DNA from: Chaetomium olivaceum
Lineage: Eukaryota; Ascomycota; Sordariomycetes; Sordariales; Chaetomiaceae
Length of the DNA: 64,000 bases
Direction: 5' to 3'
Assembly (NCBI GenBank): GCA_039881045.1
Contig: JAYWVB010000065.1
Span: 62,001-126,000, forward strand
Shown: piece by piece, positions 35,768 to 47,170 of the stretch
Position numbering within the stretch: position 1 is the stretch's first letter
Layout: every line of letters starts with the position of its first letter
Position numbers and translations under genes: made by a program
Notes under the pieces: model-generated
Databases searched by the model: none
Told to the model about the DNA's origin: nothing
The model's input: the letters and a program-made list of their open reading frames with translations, nothing else

Positions 35768-36470
35768 CTATTGTCCACTTCCCCCGCATAGTGCTGGCGG
35801 TCTTGGCTTGGGCCGGGTTGTCACTTGGTACTTGGTTCTGCCGACTGTGCATCTTGTCTCATACTATCCGAGAACACCAAAAAGACTTCTTCCATTAGTA
35901 GATGGAGTGGTAGACTAAAACGTGGGCAGTCTTGGGGAGACTTAAGACGGAATGGTCGCATTGTCCCGAAGGATCATGAAACGTCCCCGTATTTGTCTGT
36001 TTTAGACAGGGGCAAGATTGGCTTAGTATCTTCATCGTTTCTTGGTTGCTTATGTCGTAGCTATTGACTTCATATAGCGGATCGTGGAGATATGAGGCGC
36101 GGTATTAAGGTACCTCGTAACCCGAGGTACGTTGCTCACAGGAAATAATACCAACGGGGCGTAGGTCCCCTTATGAGGACCCCACTACCTGTGATTGTCG
36201 AGGCTTGCGCTGGATTTGATAGGCTAAGCTCGGTGCCGGCACGCGGTCTGACGCGGGAGAGAGTTCATCGTCACACTGGGGAGGTACTTACAAAAGCAAT
36301 TTATACCACCAATGCCGGCAAATGAGATCGACGAGTTGCATCTGCCGGCTCACTATTTGTGGGCGCCGAGTAGGACCACCACCCTTTAAAGGGACCATGT
36401 GCTTGGTAACAACCGTATAAACTCGTCGTCCTAAGCCACTCCTCCAAGGTGGACCACCACCTACATCGTC
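35768..36470. other. Spacer, possible degraded 5' part of the protease
   Basis: No convincing exon for the missing N-terminal protease domain. An inverted pair of GGTACCTCG/CGAGGTACG elements lies at about 36109-36132. The right end is the promoter region of the aspartic protease. Confidence 0.45.
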
Positions 36471-37900
36471 ATGAACAAAGCCTTACTTGCAGCAGCTTCA
36501 TGCTGGTTGTCGCTTACATCGGCTGACTCACTCGAAGGAGTCAAAAGGCGACATGTTGAGCCAGCCCGGGCTGGGTTCCGTGACGTCGTCTCTACCCACG
36601 CCCTCCCGATGCAAAAGCATGACGTGGTGGCTTCCATGAGTCACCCGGCGATGCACCGGCGTGTCAACGGGCCTGTACCGCTGAAGAACATCTACGATGT
36701 CTATTATAGCATTGACCTCAAAGTGGGAAACCAGACAATTGCCGTCAGCGTTGACACAGGCTCCAGCGACACGTGGATGGTGCAGCAGCCATATGAATGC
36801 GTCTCCTTCTGGTTCGACCCGGCCGGTGTAAGTCACAACAGCCATGAAGTATTAAATCTAGGTTATGGTGTTAACAGACCTTCCAAATTGAAGGAACCAG
36901 ATTGCGGCTTAGGGGTAGGCTTCCAGGGAAACCTTTCCGGCGGCCTCATATCCGGACTACCACCTTTCGTCCGCTCCTACGTCGACGGTACCTTCGTGAG
37001 TGGGTTCTATGGCGTCGAGGATGTCTCTATTGGTGATGTTACCGCACATAACCAACGGCTCGCGCTGGTCAACTACACCTACTGGCACGGTGACGGTCAA
37101 ACATCCGGTCTACTAGGTCTGGCGTATCCTTACCTGACCAGCCTGGACGGCTCGGACCAAAATCAACCGCCCTATTCGCCGGTATTTACGACCATGTGGG
37201 AAAGCCGAAGCATTGACCCGTTGTTTAGCATCGCGTTGTCGCGAAGCGAGGAGAACAGCGGCGGGACAAAGCAAGAGTCCTACCTCGCACTTGGAGGGCT
37301 GCCGCCAGTTGACGTCAATGAGAAAACCTGGGCAAGGACCCCAATTCACGGTATGCGTGCAGTCCCGCAGTGGGGTTTTGACACAGACGAGAAGGGAATG
37401 TACATCATCAAGCCGGATGCGTTTGTGTTGGAAAAGGGGGTGACGGCGCAGATGCGGGTGAGGTGCTGGTTAAGAACACGACGCAGATTCCGATCCTCAT
37501 TGACGTGGGGGCGACCCTTAGCTATTTGCCAAAAGGTATACACTCCTCTTGCAACCATTCCCGTGAGATACTGATACTCTGGACAGGCCTGGTCAACCAA
37601 CTGTACGCGGCTTTCGATCCCCCGGCGAAGTACATGAGCTCAGGGGGTCTCTTTTACGCCCTTTGCAACGCAACCGTGCCAAATTTCGGTGTCCAGATTG
37701 AGGAATCAATCTTTTACATGGCAAAGGAGGATTTACTCCGGCAGACGGCGCGTGACCCAACTGGCGAGTGGTGCCGGATTGGTGTTACCGACACCGACTC
37801 ACCGCCTCATGTGCTGGGAGTAAGTTTCTTGACCAACGTCGTGGCCGTGTTTGACGTAGGAGAGTCAGAGATGAGATTTGCGGCTAGGACAAAGTATTAG
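36471..37900 (+). CDS. Secreted A1-family aspartic protease (one frame break)
   Basis: Signal peptide MNKALLAAASCWLSLTSADS, then a propeptide ending near a dibasic site, then the pepsin fold. The first active-site motif is VSVDTGSSDTW. The flap region is less clear. The block DGQTSGLLGLAYPYLTS is typical of secreted mould aspartic proteases. The second motif reads LIDVGATLSYLP, so the second Asp is present but is followed by Val, not the usual Thr/Ser. The last intron is 37536-37586. At 37456-37458 a GGG run seems one base short: the frame MRG-EVLVKN is restored by one more G, and the exon sum then divides by three (459 residues if no intron is removed near 36826-36861). A 36-bp intron there is possible but very short. 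C-terminal LGVSFLTNVVAVFDVGESEM is the expected last strand. Confidence 0.8.
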
Positions 37901-39092
37901 GGAAATCCTAGGAACATCATACTTACCACCTACCTTACGTTACACAAAAGTCGCCTCTCGAGAAAGTTTGGATAAAAGCCTAATTGGGTAGCATGAGCCG
38001 CACCTCTCGCTTCTTTAACGTACATTGTACTAGATACATCTCAGAAACTTCCGTGATGACGTGGACGATGATGTGTTCTTGGGATGAGAGGAAGAGAAAA
38101 ATAAGGAATAAAAGACGACAAAAAGGACGAGATCGAACTGACTTTTCTCAAGCCCAACACACAATCCGACTTTCAGCCTCGGCTACCCTACCTCGACCAG
38201 CAGCGCCGCTTCATCAAAGCATACGTCGACCGCCGACCCTACCTAGTCACCTTTATCGTCTCCGCCTCCACCTGCTCCTGACCTCTTGATCACCATGGCC
38301 CCCGTCCATCATTGGGAAAGCGGGTTTTTCGTCCACACCAACAACCATAGATTTGAGTGCGACCTCTTTACCCCATCGTGATTTTGTTCGAGGAGGCTCC
38401 AGGCGGCTTCATGTGGAAATTATGCGGACGCCCCCGACCGAATCGTCTAGCTGACGCCGAAGATCATTCGCCAGCTCCGATCGGATGTCATACTCCAATT
38501 CCGGGCTTATCTTTGGGCTCGACAGAACAACGGTACTTCCCCAATCGTGATGTTGCCGGGCCATGGGTTCCCGGCTCCAACCTCTATCCTATCCGGTAAA
38601 GGGGGCGTACCAAGTCCACATGTTGGGACTTGGTGCATGACCCTTAGGTGGGTGACCACATCGTCATCGCCCCTCGTAGATCCATTAATTAAGTACTGCC
38701 ACGGGTTGACACGCTTGTCGCACGGCGTCTTGTCACCGCAGCGACGTCTATGCTAGTTTATATAAGTAGGCATCAAGCTACTATAGGCCGTTTCAACAGG
38801 TCTTAAAATTGCTGGCGTCGCTTCGTTCGTCAGTCGCGCGGCCCTTCGCTACGCTACGGGGCGCTTCCTTCCTCTCTCCCGCTCCTGGCAATTTTCCTGT
38901 CCCTCTCCGGAGGACAATCCGGGTCAGGGTTGAATACGGGAGAGACGAAGCGCCAATATCTGTCCGTCGGCCAACAACTCCATCTACTTGAGCGGTCTTC
39001 TTACGCTTAACTATAGCTACTACTATGGCTACTAATCGTTTCTATTCTGCCTCACGTTACGTCTCTACACTCACGTCCTCGCTACTTACAAA
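37901..39092. other. Spacer at the 3' side of the Helitron
   Basis: No gene seen. GC-rich stretches with CGAAGCG/CGTAGCG-type words at about 38820-38960 resemble the 3' sides of fungal Helitrons, but I could not find a convincing hairpin followed by CTRR, so the element end is not fixed. Confidence 0.4.
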
Positions 39093-42000
39093 TCAATTAG
39101 ACTCCGAGGGAACCTCCCCCGCCACAGCATCTAACGCCTGCAGTTGCCTGGTAGCGTGATCGGACAACTTCAACCCCATAGCTCGTGATGGTGTCTCGCG
39201 GTAGATCCTGCTGCGGTCGAAGGGCCGCTCAAACATCAGCCCGCCGAGTGTCTTCACCCGCGAGACGGCCACGTAGGAGAGGCCAGAAGCAAACTCTGGC
39301 GCAGAGATATCGCAGACGACCTTGTCCAGGGTGATGCCCTGTGACTTGTGGACGGTGATCGCATAGCTGACCCACAGCGGGAACTGCTCTCTCAAACATG
39401 AGTTGGCGCCGACCATGAAGTCCTGCCGCACTCGGAGGATGGGAACAGCCAGCTTCTCTCCACTACGGAGCGGCTCCCCGTTCGGCATTGTGAAGGCCGG
39501 ACCGTCGTAGTCATTGAAGGCCACCATGATGACCTCGGGCGGGTCTCGCAGCACGTCGGCACCTTCTTTCCAGGATATGTCGTAGACTGTCCCCTGTGCG
39601 CCGTTGACGAGCCCGACGTCGGCCCACAAATTCCGCGTCAGCATCACCCTGCAACCAACACACAAGGGCAAGCGCTTGGCCAAGTTTCCGGCATTTGAGG
39701 ACTCAACCTTCTCCGCACCAACACCCTCGTGCTTTGCCTCGACCTGAATGGCGGGGCTGTCCAGGCCAAGCATGTGTTGGTGGTTGTACTCGACGACCTG
39801 GGTCTTGGTGGGATAGATGCGAAGCGCATCAGCAAAGCTGTCAACCTCCTCGGAGAGAGCTTGACAGAACACCTCGAAGAAAGGAGCTCCCAGGAGGGTA
39901 CCGACACATCAGCCATTCGCAGTTCTTCCAAGGCCCGCCGGAAAGGAGCCTGGTCTTCGCCCTGCTGCCGCTGTATTGTGGTCAGGAACACGGACTTGTC
40001 GAACGAGAGGTACGCGTTGCGCCCGACCATCTCGATATCCTTCAGGTCGTCGCGCGTTGAGTACAGCGGCTTGTTCAGGACAGGGGGAAGCTGGAAGAAG
40101 TCCCCGATCAGGATGACGCTGAGGCCGCCGAAGAACTCGTCGCGATTCTCCGGGAACACCTCTCGTAGGCGCTGGTCGATCCACGCGAGGGTCTTGAGGC
40201 CGAGCATGCTCTTCTCGTCAATCACGAGGTAGTGGATGCCCCTAAACCGCCGCTGCAAGGCGTTGAGGGTCGTCGGGGTCTCGGAGAGCGAGCGGTAATT
40301 GCCGTCGACGGGGAGCCGCAGCAGGGAATGCAAAGTCTGTCCCCCGATCTGGTTGCTCGCCACGCCCGTCGGAGCTGCTCTGACGATGGGGGAGGGCCGG
40401 CCATAGGAAGCCGCCTTGGCCTGAAGGTGAGAAGATATCACCTTCACCATATACGACTTGCCAGTCCCACCTCCTCCATCGATCTGCAGCCGGAGGGGCG
40501 GAGGCCGACGGTTCTCGTTCTTCGTCTTGAAGTGGCGCATGATTGTGTCGTATACCTGACGCTGCTGTGTGTTCAGCGTATCACGGGCTGCGAGAGGCAT
40601 ATCTTCCACGTCGTAATTGCCTGGAGTCTCTCCGCGAAGCTGCGCCTAGTAGCTCCCAGTAATGAACTCCTCGTGATAATAGCGGCCGACGTGTCGCGCC
40701 CAGTCGTAGTTGACATCCAGGTCTCGGCGGCCAAGCAAGTCGGCCCGTTCATCGGGAAGCTCAATGTCGGGGACTAACCGCGCCATCTCCTGCCAGTCCT
40801 CGAGGGTAATCTCCCCGGCGTCCCCCCCTGGCTCAAACTCCTCCTCATCCGGAGACGGATCAGGCTCGTCAACAGTGCCATAGTGGTCGTCCGGGTGGTC
40901 ATGATGCTCGAGGCAGTAGCGATAGGCAGATGAATAGTTGTCGAACTTTCGACCATCAACCTGGGACAGATCTTCCGTCTGGCGGTGGGGATGGCTGAGC
41001 AGCAGCTTGACACGGCAGAAGTCGGAGTACTGCCGATGGGAGCGGACCGGCTTGTACCGGGGGTAATAATACAACACCCTAGGCATCGCAGGAGGCCGCC
41101 AAATCGCCCATTTGTCCGCATTCCGTGCCTTGAAATTCCAATCTTGCAGAAACTCAAAGTAGGAGACATCCTCCATCTGATCGGGCCGTCGGAGATACTT
41201 CTCGTAGACTGTCCGAGACTCTTCAATATCGCCATCCGCCGTGATGTCAATTGCACGAGCGTGTCTCTCGCGGGGCCTACAGTCAACGCTCTGCACCACT
41301 CGGCTGTCCTCTTGCAGAGGGAGTCCCAGGAGGATATGACAGATCTCCTGCGCAGAGTAGTCCCTCTCTCCGATTAGTTTATTCATCATCTTTGACACAA
41401 AAGAAATCATCGGGTTGTTGTCTGATATGTGGGGAAGGATACTCTGGGCAATCTGCGCGTATGTGCTGGTCTGGGTCTCGGACTTGCTGCAATACTTCGC
41501 AGCATAGTTGATAACAGCCTCCACACTCGTGCAGGGCGAGCAGTCTGCATTGGCCAGCCAGCAAAGAGACACCAGTGGATTGTACTGGTTTAGGTGGGTG
41601 TCGTTGCGCTCTGCCTCGAACGACCACCAGCTCTTTCCGGGCCTCTTGATGACCGCGGCAGCCTCTCGTATAGGCCGGGGGAAGAGAAACCGACACGTGG
41701 GCTCTGGTGGCGGCGGTTCCTCTCCGGCTGTCTCTCCAGCCTCGGTTCTTGCTTCGGCCTCTCTGGCTCGCTGGGCATCCTTCTTCGTCACCCGCAGGCA
41801 GTAGGTCGACGAGCAGTGGTGTCGTTGGCAGCGGTTGACGATTCTGTTTAACCACTCCCAAGTAACGTCCGTCTCCAGAGGGTCAACAGACAAAGGGTTG
41901 CCCTCATCAGCACCCTGATCTTGCTGCGGGTTTACTGCTGTCACGTGGTATCCCCAGATCCTCGTGAAATGCTCTCTCGACTCGGGGGTTGCCATATCGG

Positions 42001-44356
42001 GAGAGGGGCTCCCATTGAACCAGTAGAGCCCATGGGAATGGCTACTGCCGCGGCCTTGCCACTCGTACCGATACCAAAAGTCGGCCACGTTGAACTTTTT
42101 CTTCAGCACAATCTTCCTGAAAAGCGAGCTCCGCGAGTGGAAGTGCCAGGCCGCGATATGCGGGTTCTCCCGCAACAGCCGGCGGGACTTGGCCATGCGT
42201 CTCGGCTCATCAAGCGCCTTCCACTCCTCGTATTCGGGCATGTGCCGGTAGAGGCTCTGCCAGTGCAGATCGGCTGGGCTCAGTGTGATGAAAGCAGAGG
42301 GGACACCAAGACAGTGCGCAAAAGACTCGCACTCGCGACGTCGGCGGTACCAAAAGGGGCGTGTGCCTTTGATGACACCAGCAAAGCGAGAGATCCGGTT
42401 GAGGATAGCCTGGGCTTCTGGCGTGTCCGGATCGGCAAGTGCCTCCTGTAGGGCCTCCCTTGTAAGAGGTGTGCGGTGGTTCTTGCTGACGTAGAATCGA
42501 CTGTGACCCCTCGCCTGCTGCCTCATCAGAGTGTTTAGCGCGATAAATCGGAAGCTGTGGTGTTTGGCAAATCGGCCATCCTCCCACCTCATGGCATGCT
42601 GGATGTATTCCTGGTAGGAGATCTTGCGCTGTCTGGGCTCGACAAAATCCGCAACTCCCCGAGGGAACAGGGTCGGACAGGCGAGAGAGAGTAGCGCATG
42701 CTTTTGGTTGAACTCATCGAGAGGAGTGCGCCGGATGGAAGGCATCTGCAGCTGGTGAGCAGCCTGGGGGTCGACTGACTCTAGGGGCACTTGCTCATTG
42801 ACCTCAGTAGCCCCATCATTGACTCGCCCTTGAAGCTGGTTCAATTCCGAATCATGGATTAGCATATTGGGCACTGCGGCTTCGTCAACAACCTCACCGT
42901 CCTCTTCCGGTTCTTCAACAGGGCCAGAATCTGCAGGCAACCCTTCACACTCCTCGACCTCGTGGATATTCAGCTGGTCAAAGACGTCACCGTCCTCTGG
43001 CAACCGGGAGAGGTTGTCGTAGTTCCAGGTGAAATTTCTGTAGCCAGGGTGGTTGTCGGCGAGGAATCTGAGCCATGTCTCGACTGCTGCTCGGCGGACT
43101 CGGAAGCGGTTGCGGAATTGTCGATCCATCTGTTCGACCGCTTCGGATCCACGCGGTCGGAGGATGACAATGTCCAAATCCTTGGGCAGCAAGGGAAGCT
43201 CTGAGTACACCTTGCCAACGTCGCGCAAAAAGTGTACAACATGCCCACGATACCTGTATTGCTGCCCACGAACCTGACGCTGATTAGCTAGTAGACTCTC
43301 TCGCAGGGAAGCATCGCATACAGTAAATACATTCACGCTGACGTGTACGCGCGCAATAAAAAGCTCCTCCAATGGCGCTAATTGGGGTAACTCGGGTGGG
43401 ACGGCACCAAAATCAAGCTTGTTCTCTGCGGAGAAGAGAAAAGGTTCGTCCTGCCGTTTCTTGTCATCCTTGTCGTGGCAGCGCTTACAAAAGCCATCCG
43501 CCATGAGCTTGATGTCAAGCCAGCGCTCCTTGCAGCGCAGGCATCGTTGCATCTCCTCTGCGGCAAGCGCTTCGTCGAACTCCCTCTTGATCGCAATGTC
43601 TTCGGCCAACAGCGGCGTCTCCTGGTCGTCGCCTGTGAACCGCGGACCGGGTTCGTTAAATTCGCGTGGAAGATTTCCTTCGGGGAGGTTGTGCGTGCGT
43701 GGGCGGCCGGTGGGATTGCGTGCTAGTCGAGGACGTCCGCGAGGGCGTCCGCGAGACTGAGCCGCGGGTTCGTTGAATTCGCGCGGAGGGTTGTCTTCGG
43801 AGAAGTTTTGCGTGCGTGGGCGGCCGACGGGATTGCGTGCTAGCCGAGGGCGTCCGCGAGGGCGCCCGCGAGACCGAGCCGAAGACGTAGACGGAGAACG
43901 GCGTTTGGGAGGGCGTCCACGGCGTGGCGGTGTGCGTCGCAAGTCATCCGCGTCACCACCCAAATGGTCTCCCTCAGCGGCTTGCACGGGTAGCAAATCG
44001 CCTCGGCTGGTCGTAGGCGCCTCGTCCTCAGCATTGAGCTGCTGTTCTCGTCCAATCAAGCTGCTTAACGTCGGGGTTTGCGAAGGCTGCACGCCATGGC
44101 GTCGTTCCACGCGGTGGCGTCGCTGGATTGTCAATCGTTGATCCCGAGCGGCTGCCGTTTCCGGGGTATCTGTAGAAACACGGCCCCTTTCGTGATACAT
44201 TTCAGCAAGGACGCCGTGCGTAAGGTTCCGTCGAGGCCCAGGTGCAAGCGCCGGTGCGAAAGCAAGGGGAGAATCATCTCCGCGGGCGATTGCGCGAGAA
44301 ATCTCAATGCTCGCTCGCGACGCTTCAACCTGCGATAGGTTAGCTGAGGAAAACAT
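39093..44356 (-). pseudogene. Helitron RepHel protein: HUH replication initiator plus PIF1-like helicase (broken)
   Basis: Start taken at the ATG giving MFSSANLSQVEASR. Order of domains: two AT-hook blocks (RGRPRGRPRLARNP, DNA 43650-43890), a CxxC...CxxC zinc finger (CLRCKERW to CKRCHDKD), the Helitron-like N domain, and the Rep nuclease with HUH motif GRGSSHSHGLYW (HSH codons at 42032-42040) and the two-tyrosine motif NYAAKYCSK. Then the superfamily 1 PIF1-like helicase: Walker A DGGGGTGKSYM, Walker B LVIDEKSML, GDFFQLPP, and the C-terminal ITVHKSQGITLD and YVAVSRVKTLGGL. Two lesions: an in-frame TAG at 40646-40648, between nuclease and helicase, most simply a Trp TGG changed by G to A; and a one-base frame shift at about 39852, explained by a CC that should be CCC. 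The rest is well kept, so inactivation looks recent. About 1754 residues if repaired. Confidence 0.9.
43650..43890 (-). repeat. Tandem duplication encoding two AT-hook blocks
   Basis: Two units of about 120 bp inside the Helitron gene, each coding for an RGRPRGRPRLARNP-type AT hook followed by GRPRT and an Asn/Glu-rich spacer. They differ at several bases, so the duplication is not very recent. Confidence 0.85.
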
Positions 44357-44569
44357 GATCGTAACCAGAATTATCACATGAAGCTTGCTCTTGTGCCGGC
44401 AACTTAGACAGTTGACGACAATCCTTCCGTTCCCGCGGGCATGGAGAAACTGATCAATGTTTTGCTCGGTAACTAGTAATTTCCAAAAGTTTGAGCGCAA
44501 TATTGTCCTCCGGACAGGATTAACTTTAGACGGACAAAACAAGTTCAGACGACATTTAGCTTGTCTATC

Positions 44570-44640
44570 CCAAGTTGTGCTGTCCATCCCAAGTTGTGCT
44601 GTCCATCCCAAGCTGTGCTGTCCATCCTAAGTCTTGTTGT
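44570..44640. repeat. Short tandem repeat, unit about 20 bp
   Basis: Three to four copies of a TGTGCTGTCCATCCCAAG-type unit between the Helitron gene and the divergent coiled-coil gene. It may lie near the 5' end of the Helitron. Confidence 0.85.
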
Positions 44641-44710
44641 TCGCCCCATAGCGTAGGATTAGGAATAAACTTCAGCCTACTAATCCAACCTCCACCTCCC
44701 AACGATCACC

Positions 44711-45496
44711 ATGGCCGGCAAGCGCAATAAGCCGTCGCGCCCCGACAGGACGCTCGGCGCCCGACGAACACCTGACGACGCGCTGCTGAAACTTTCCTGG
44801 AAAGAATGCTCATCCGCAAGGATGAATTTCAAGGTCGAAGAGGTGCTACGCCTTGCCAAGATCGTCTTTGAGAACGACCTTTGCCCGACGTCAGTGCGGG
44901 TTTACGACCTTGAGTCGTCGTCCCCAGAATTGAGACATGACGAAGGCGATTCCGAAGACGATGAGGCGCCTAACAAGCGCTCAAAGACACAACACTCGGC
45001 GAACGATCTCGTCGAGCTGCAGCGCCGCCACGCGGCATTCCTCGAGAAGCAAGACGAGGACTCGTCGTCAGACCGCCAGAAGTACCTCGACGTCATAGAG
45101 AAATGCAAAAAGGCGATCCAGGACGCCAACGAAGCCGCCCAACTGTCTGCTACCGCCGCCCAACGTCTGGCTGACGCCATGCAAAAAGGGCCGGTCGTCA
45201 CGAAAACGACTAACGACGCGGTGTTTAAGGCTCTCGATGTTCTTATGGACATGCGAGTTGGGGCCGATGAGAGGCAGCGTGACCTGGGGGTCCACCTAGG
45301 TGGTATGGTACTTGGTGGGAAGGAGTGTCATCATCGGGCAGACTTTGGGCGACGGGGGTGGACGCGGCGACTTAACTCGACGTTCATCCAAAGCAGATTA
45401 GTTGTTGTTGTTATTCATACTCCGCTATGCCCTAAGGCGTGCCGGACCCTCAGCTATTTAATGTACAGGAAAACCGCGCCCTCGCGGGCCGGATGA
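44711..45496 (+). CDS. Unknown protein with basic N-terminus and central coiled coil
   Basis: A 261-codon frame with a good start context (CACCATGG). The N-terminus is Lys/Arg-rich, residues 70-95 are acidic with a KRSK basic patch that could be a nuclear signal, and residues 105-205 are helical, Ala/Gln/Asp-rich and coiled-coil-like. After about residue 215 the composition changes (HLGGMVLGGKECHHRADF), which suggests the true end is at an unseen splice site or that the tail is not coding. I do not recognise the family. It is transcribed away from the Helitron and separated from it by short tandem repeats, so it could be cargo of the element or an independent lineage-specific gene. In general design it resembles the gene at 60395, but no sequence identity is obvious. 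Confidence 0.5.
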   Translation: MAGKRNKPSRPDRTLGARRTPDDALLKLSWKECSSARMNFKVEEVLRLAKIVFENDLCPTSVRVYDLESSSPELRHDEGDSEDDEAPNKRSKTQHSANDLVELQRRHAAFLEKQDEDSSSDRQKYLDVIEKCKKAIQDANEAAQLSATAAQRLADAMQKGPVVTKTTNDAVFKALDVLMDMRVGADERQRDLGVHLGGMVLGGKECHHRADFGRRGWTRRLNSTFIQSRLVVVVIHTPLCPKACRTLSYLMYRKTAPSRAG

Positions 45497-46557
45497 AAAA
45501 CCCATATCGACAGTTAAGGAAAGTACATGTGCGTGAGCCTGCGTATACAGATTAAGTACAGAACTTGCTGTTCTAGCCGCCGAATTTGGCAGGGCAGTGC
45601 CGCCATTTTCGGGCGTCTCGACAGTGCGGGTCGCTGGGTCACAGCTAGGTACTTAGTACCTGATCGCAGGCTGGCCCCTCCAATCAATTCAAGTTGCAGA
45701 TCCACGACCCCACCTTGCTCCACCCTCCAATGAGCGTCCCGGTCCTGGGCAGTGTTGGTTTTGAGAAAGCAGACGTTCCCGCAATCCAGGAAACCGTTTT
45801 CTTCAACCTGGCATCCATTTTTGGCTCCCCGGCAAGGCGGCGCAGCGGCGCAACAAGACATAATAACATGGCGCCCCTCCCGTTTTTCGTCCTCCCCGGC
45901 TCGTCGACCGTCGTTATCAGAGTCGGTAGTCCTCAACGCTATCGCCATACCAGCACATCGCCCGCTCGCTGAAGACCGGCATTAAAATACGGATTTCATT
46001 CGGCGCTTTACGTAGCAGTAGCGAGAAGCCGCGAAGCGTATTGCGAAACGGCTAAAGGCCCTTACTGTAACGGGCTGAGCCCTGCAGAGGCCTCGGTGAC
46101 CCTCGGCCAACCCTAACCCCCGGTGGAAACCCCTGAACATCGCCGGGTCAACGACCCCATCAACGACCCCATCGACAGCCCTATCAACAACCCCATTACG
46201 CTTACCCCTTTTACACTTAGTGTCTCCATCTGGACAGAAGAAGGCTGTGACGGAGAATGCGCCTGGTGCCCTGGGTTAGGGTTGGATGCGCGGGTTGGGG
46301 TTGGATGCGCATTCCCGGTCATATACTGTAGTGGTCTGTGCGCACACCACACTTATTCCACGACCCATCCCTGTGTTGTAATCTTTTCTCTCTTTTCCTT
46401 AGCTTTCGATTAACGGAATAGAGTGGTATTTGCGATGCCATCGAGCCCTGCGTTTTATATCGCTCGTCTCTCACAAAGGCCAACACAGCGCGCGAGCCAT
46501 TTTCCCTTCTTTTCCTTTCCTTCTCTAAGCTTAGTCATACTCGTAGAGTCGTCATCA
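45497..46557. other. Spacer, repeat-like
   Basis: No supportable gene. At about 46106-46122 and 46274-46303 there are short TTAGGG/CCCTAA-like words amid GC-rich repeats, too few to be telomeric. CTAGGTAC/TAGTACC motifs lie near 45646. Confidence 0.4.
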
Positions 46558-46559
46558 GA

Positions 46560-47170
46560 TAGTTGCAAATACACTCCTAAGACCATTACAATCTTAGCCG
46601 GCAAATAGCCGTCCTTAATAGTATTTAGGATACGGTCTACCCACTCCTTACGGCTCCGGCAAGCGGCCTCACGGAGGATATGCCGTATAAGCGTCTTCTT
46701 CGCTAGGCCATTAGGGTGTGGAGCTAGGTTCTCGCCTCTAGTCTTTTGCTGTACGTAGAGGTTGATGATAGCGCTGGAGTATAGCCGTACAGTGCTATAC
46801 TATAGTTTGAGCGTAGAGGTACGAACGGCCGAGTCCGGACCAGGATTACCAACGTCCGAGTCCGAGTTCGACTCCAGATCCTTAGCCGGACCCCCGCCGA
46901 CGACGATCACGTTGGCCGTGGCTGCTCTAGTTGACGATGGCGGTAACGGGCTCTCCCTCTTCCGCTTCTTGAGCTTCCCTTCCACCTTGAACCGTTACGT
47001 CTCGGCCTTACGACGCTTGCCACGTTTGGGAGCGCGGGAGGCGATCTCTTCGTCAAGAAAGAGCACCAGCTTACCCTCGTCAATGAGGTAGCTAGGTAGG
47101 GCTCTACCTATCTAGTACTACGCCGGCCAACTAGGGGGGATCTCGGGGAAGCGAGACTTGCACCATTCCT
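46560..47170 (-). pseudogene. Crypton-like tyrosine-recombinase remnant (N-terminal part)
   Basis: The minus strand translates, with several stops, into a pattern I associate with the N-terminal region of fungal Crypton-type proteins: WCKSRFPE, YLIDEGKLVLFLDEEIASR with a following KRGKRRK basic stretch, then YSTVRLYSSAIINLYVQQK, HPNGLAKKTLIRHILR and DGYLPAKI. TAG and TAA codons interrupt it, and the DNA is rich in TA words, as after C to T decay. No catalytic recombinase part was found. The assignment rests on memory of the motif order only. Confidence 0.42.
46561..46590. repeat. 30-bp direct repeat, copy 1
   Basis: Starts AGTTGCAAATACACTCCT and continues with AAGACCATTACA. An almost identical copy is at 48111-48140 in the same orientation. 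Confidence 0.85.

Larger units (their letters stand above)
39093..44611 (-). mobile_element. Helitron rolling-circle transposon, coding part
   Basis: Defined by the RepHel gene described next. The real element must extend beyond these limits on both sides; its 5' TC end lies at or above 44611 and its 3' CTRR end below 39093. Neither end could be fixed by eye. The frame is open upstream to 44611 and includes a Cys-containing stretch that may be a further zinc-finger exon. Confidence 0.85.

Noticed and set aside
38590..38680. Possible third 5S rRNA-like stretch (GGTGGGTGACCAC)
   Set aside because: Only this short word matches; the rest of the 5S gene is absent.
46106..46303. Interstitial telomere repeats (TTAGGG/CCCTAA words)
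   Set aside because: Only one or two units at each place, mixed with other GC-rich words; no array.
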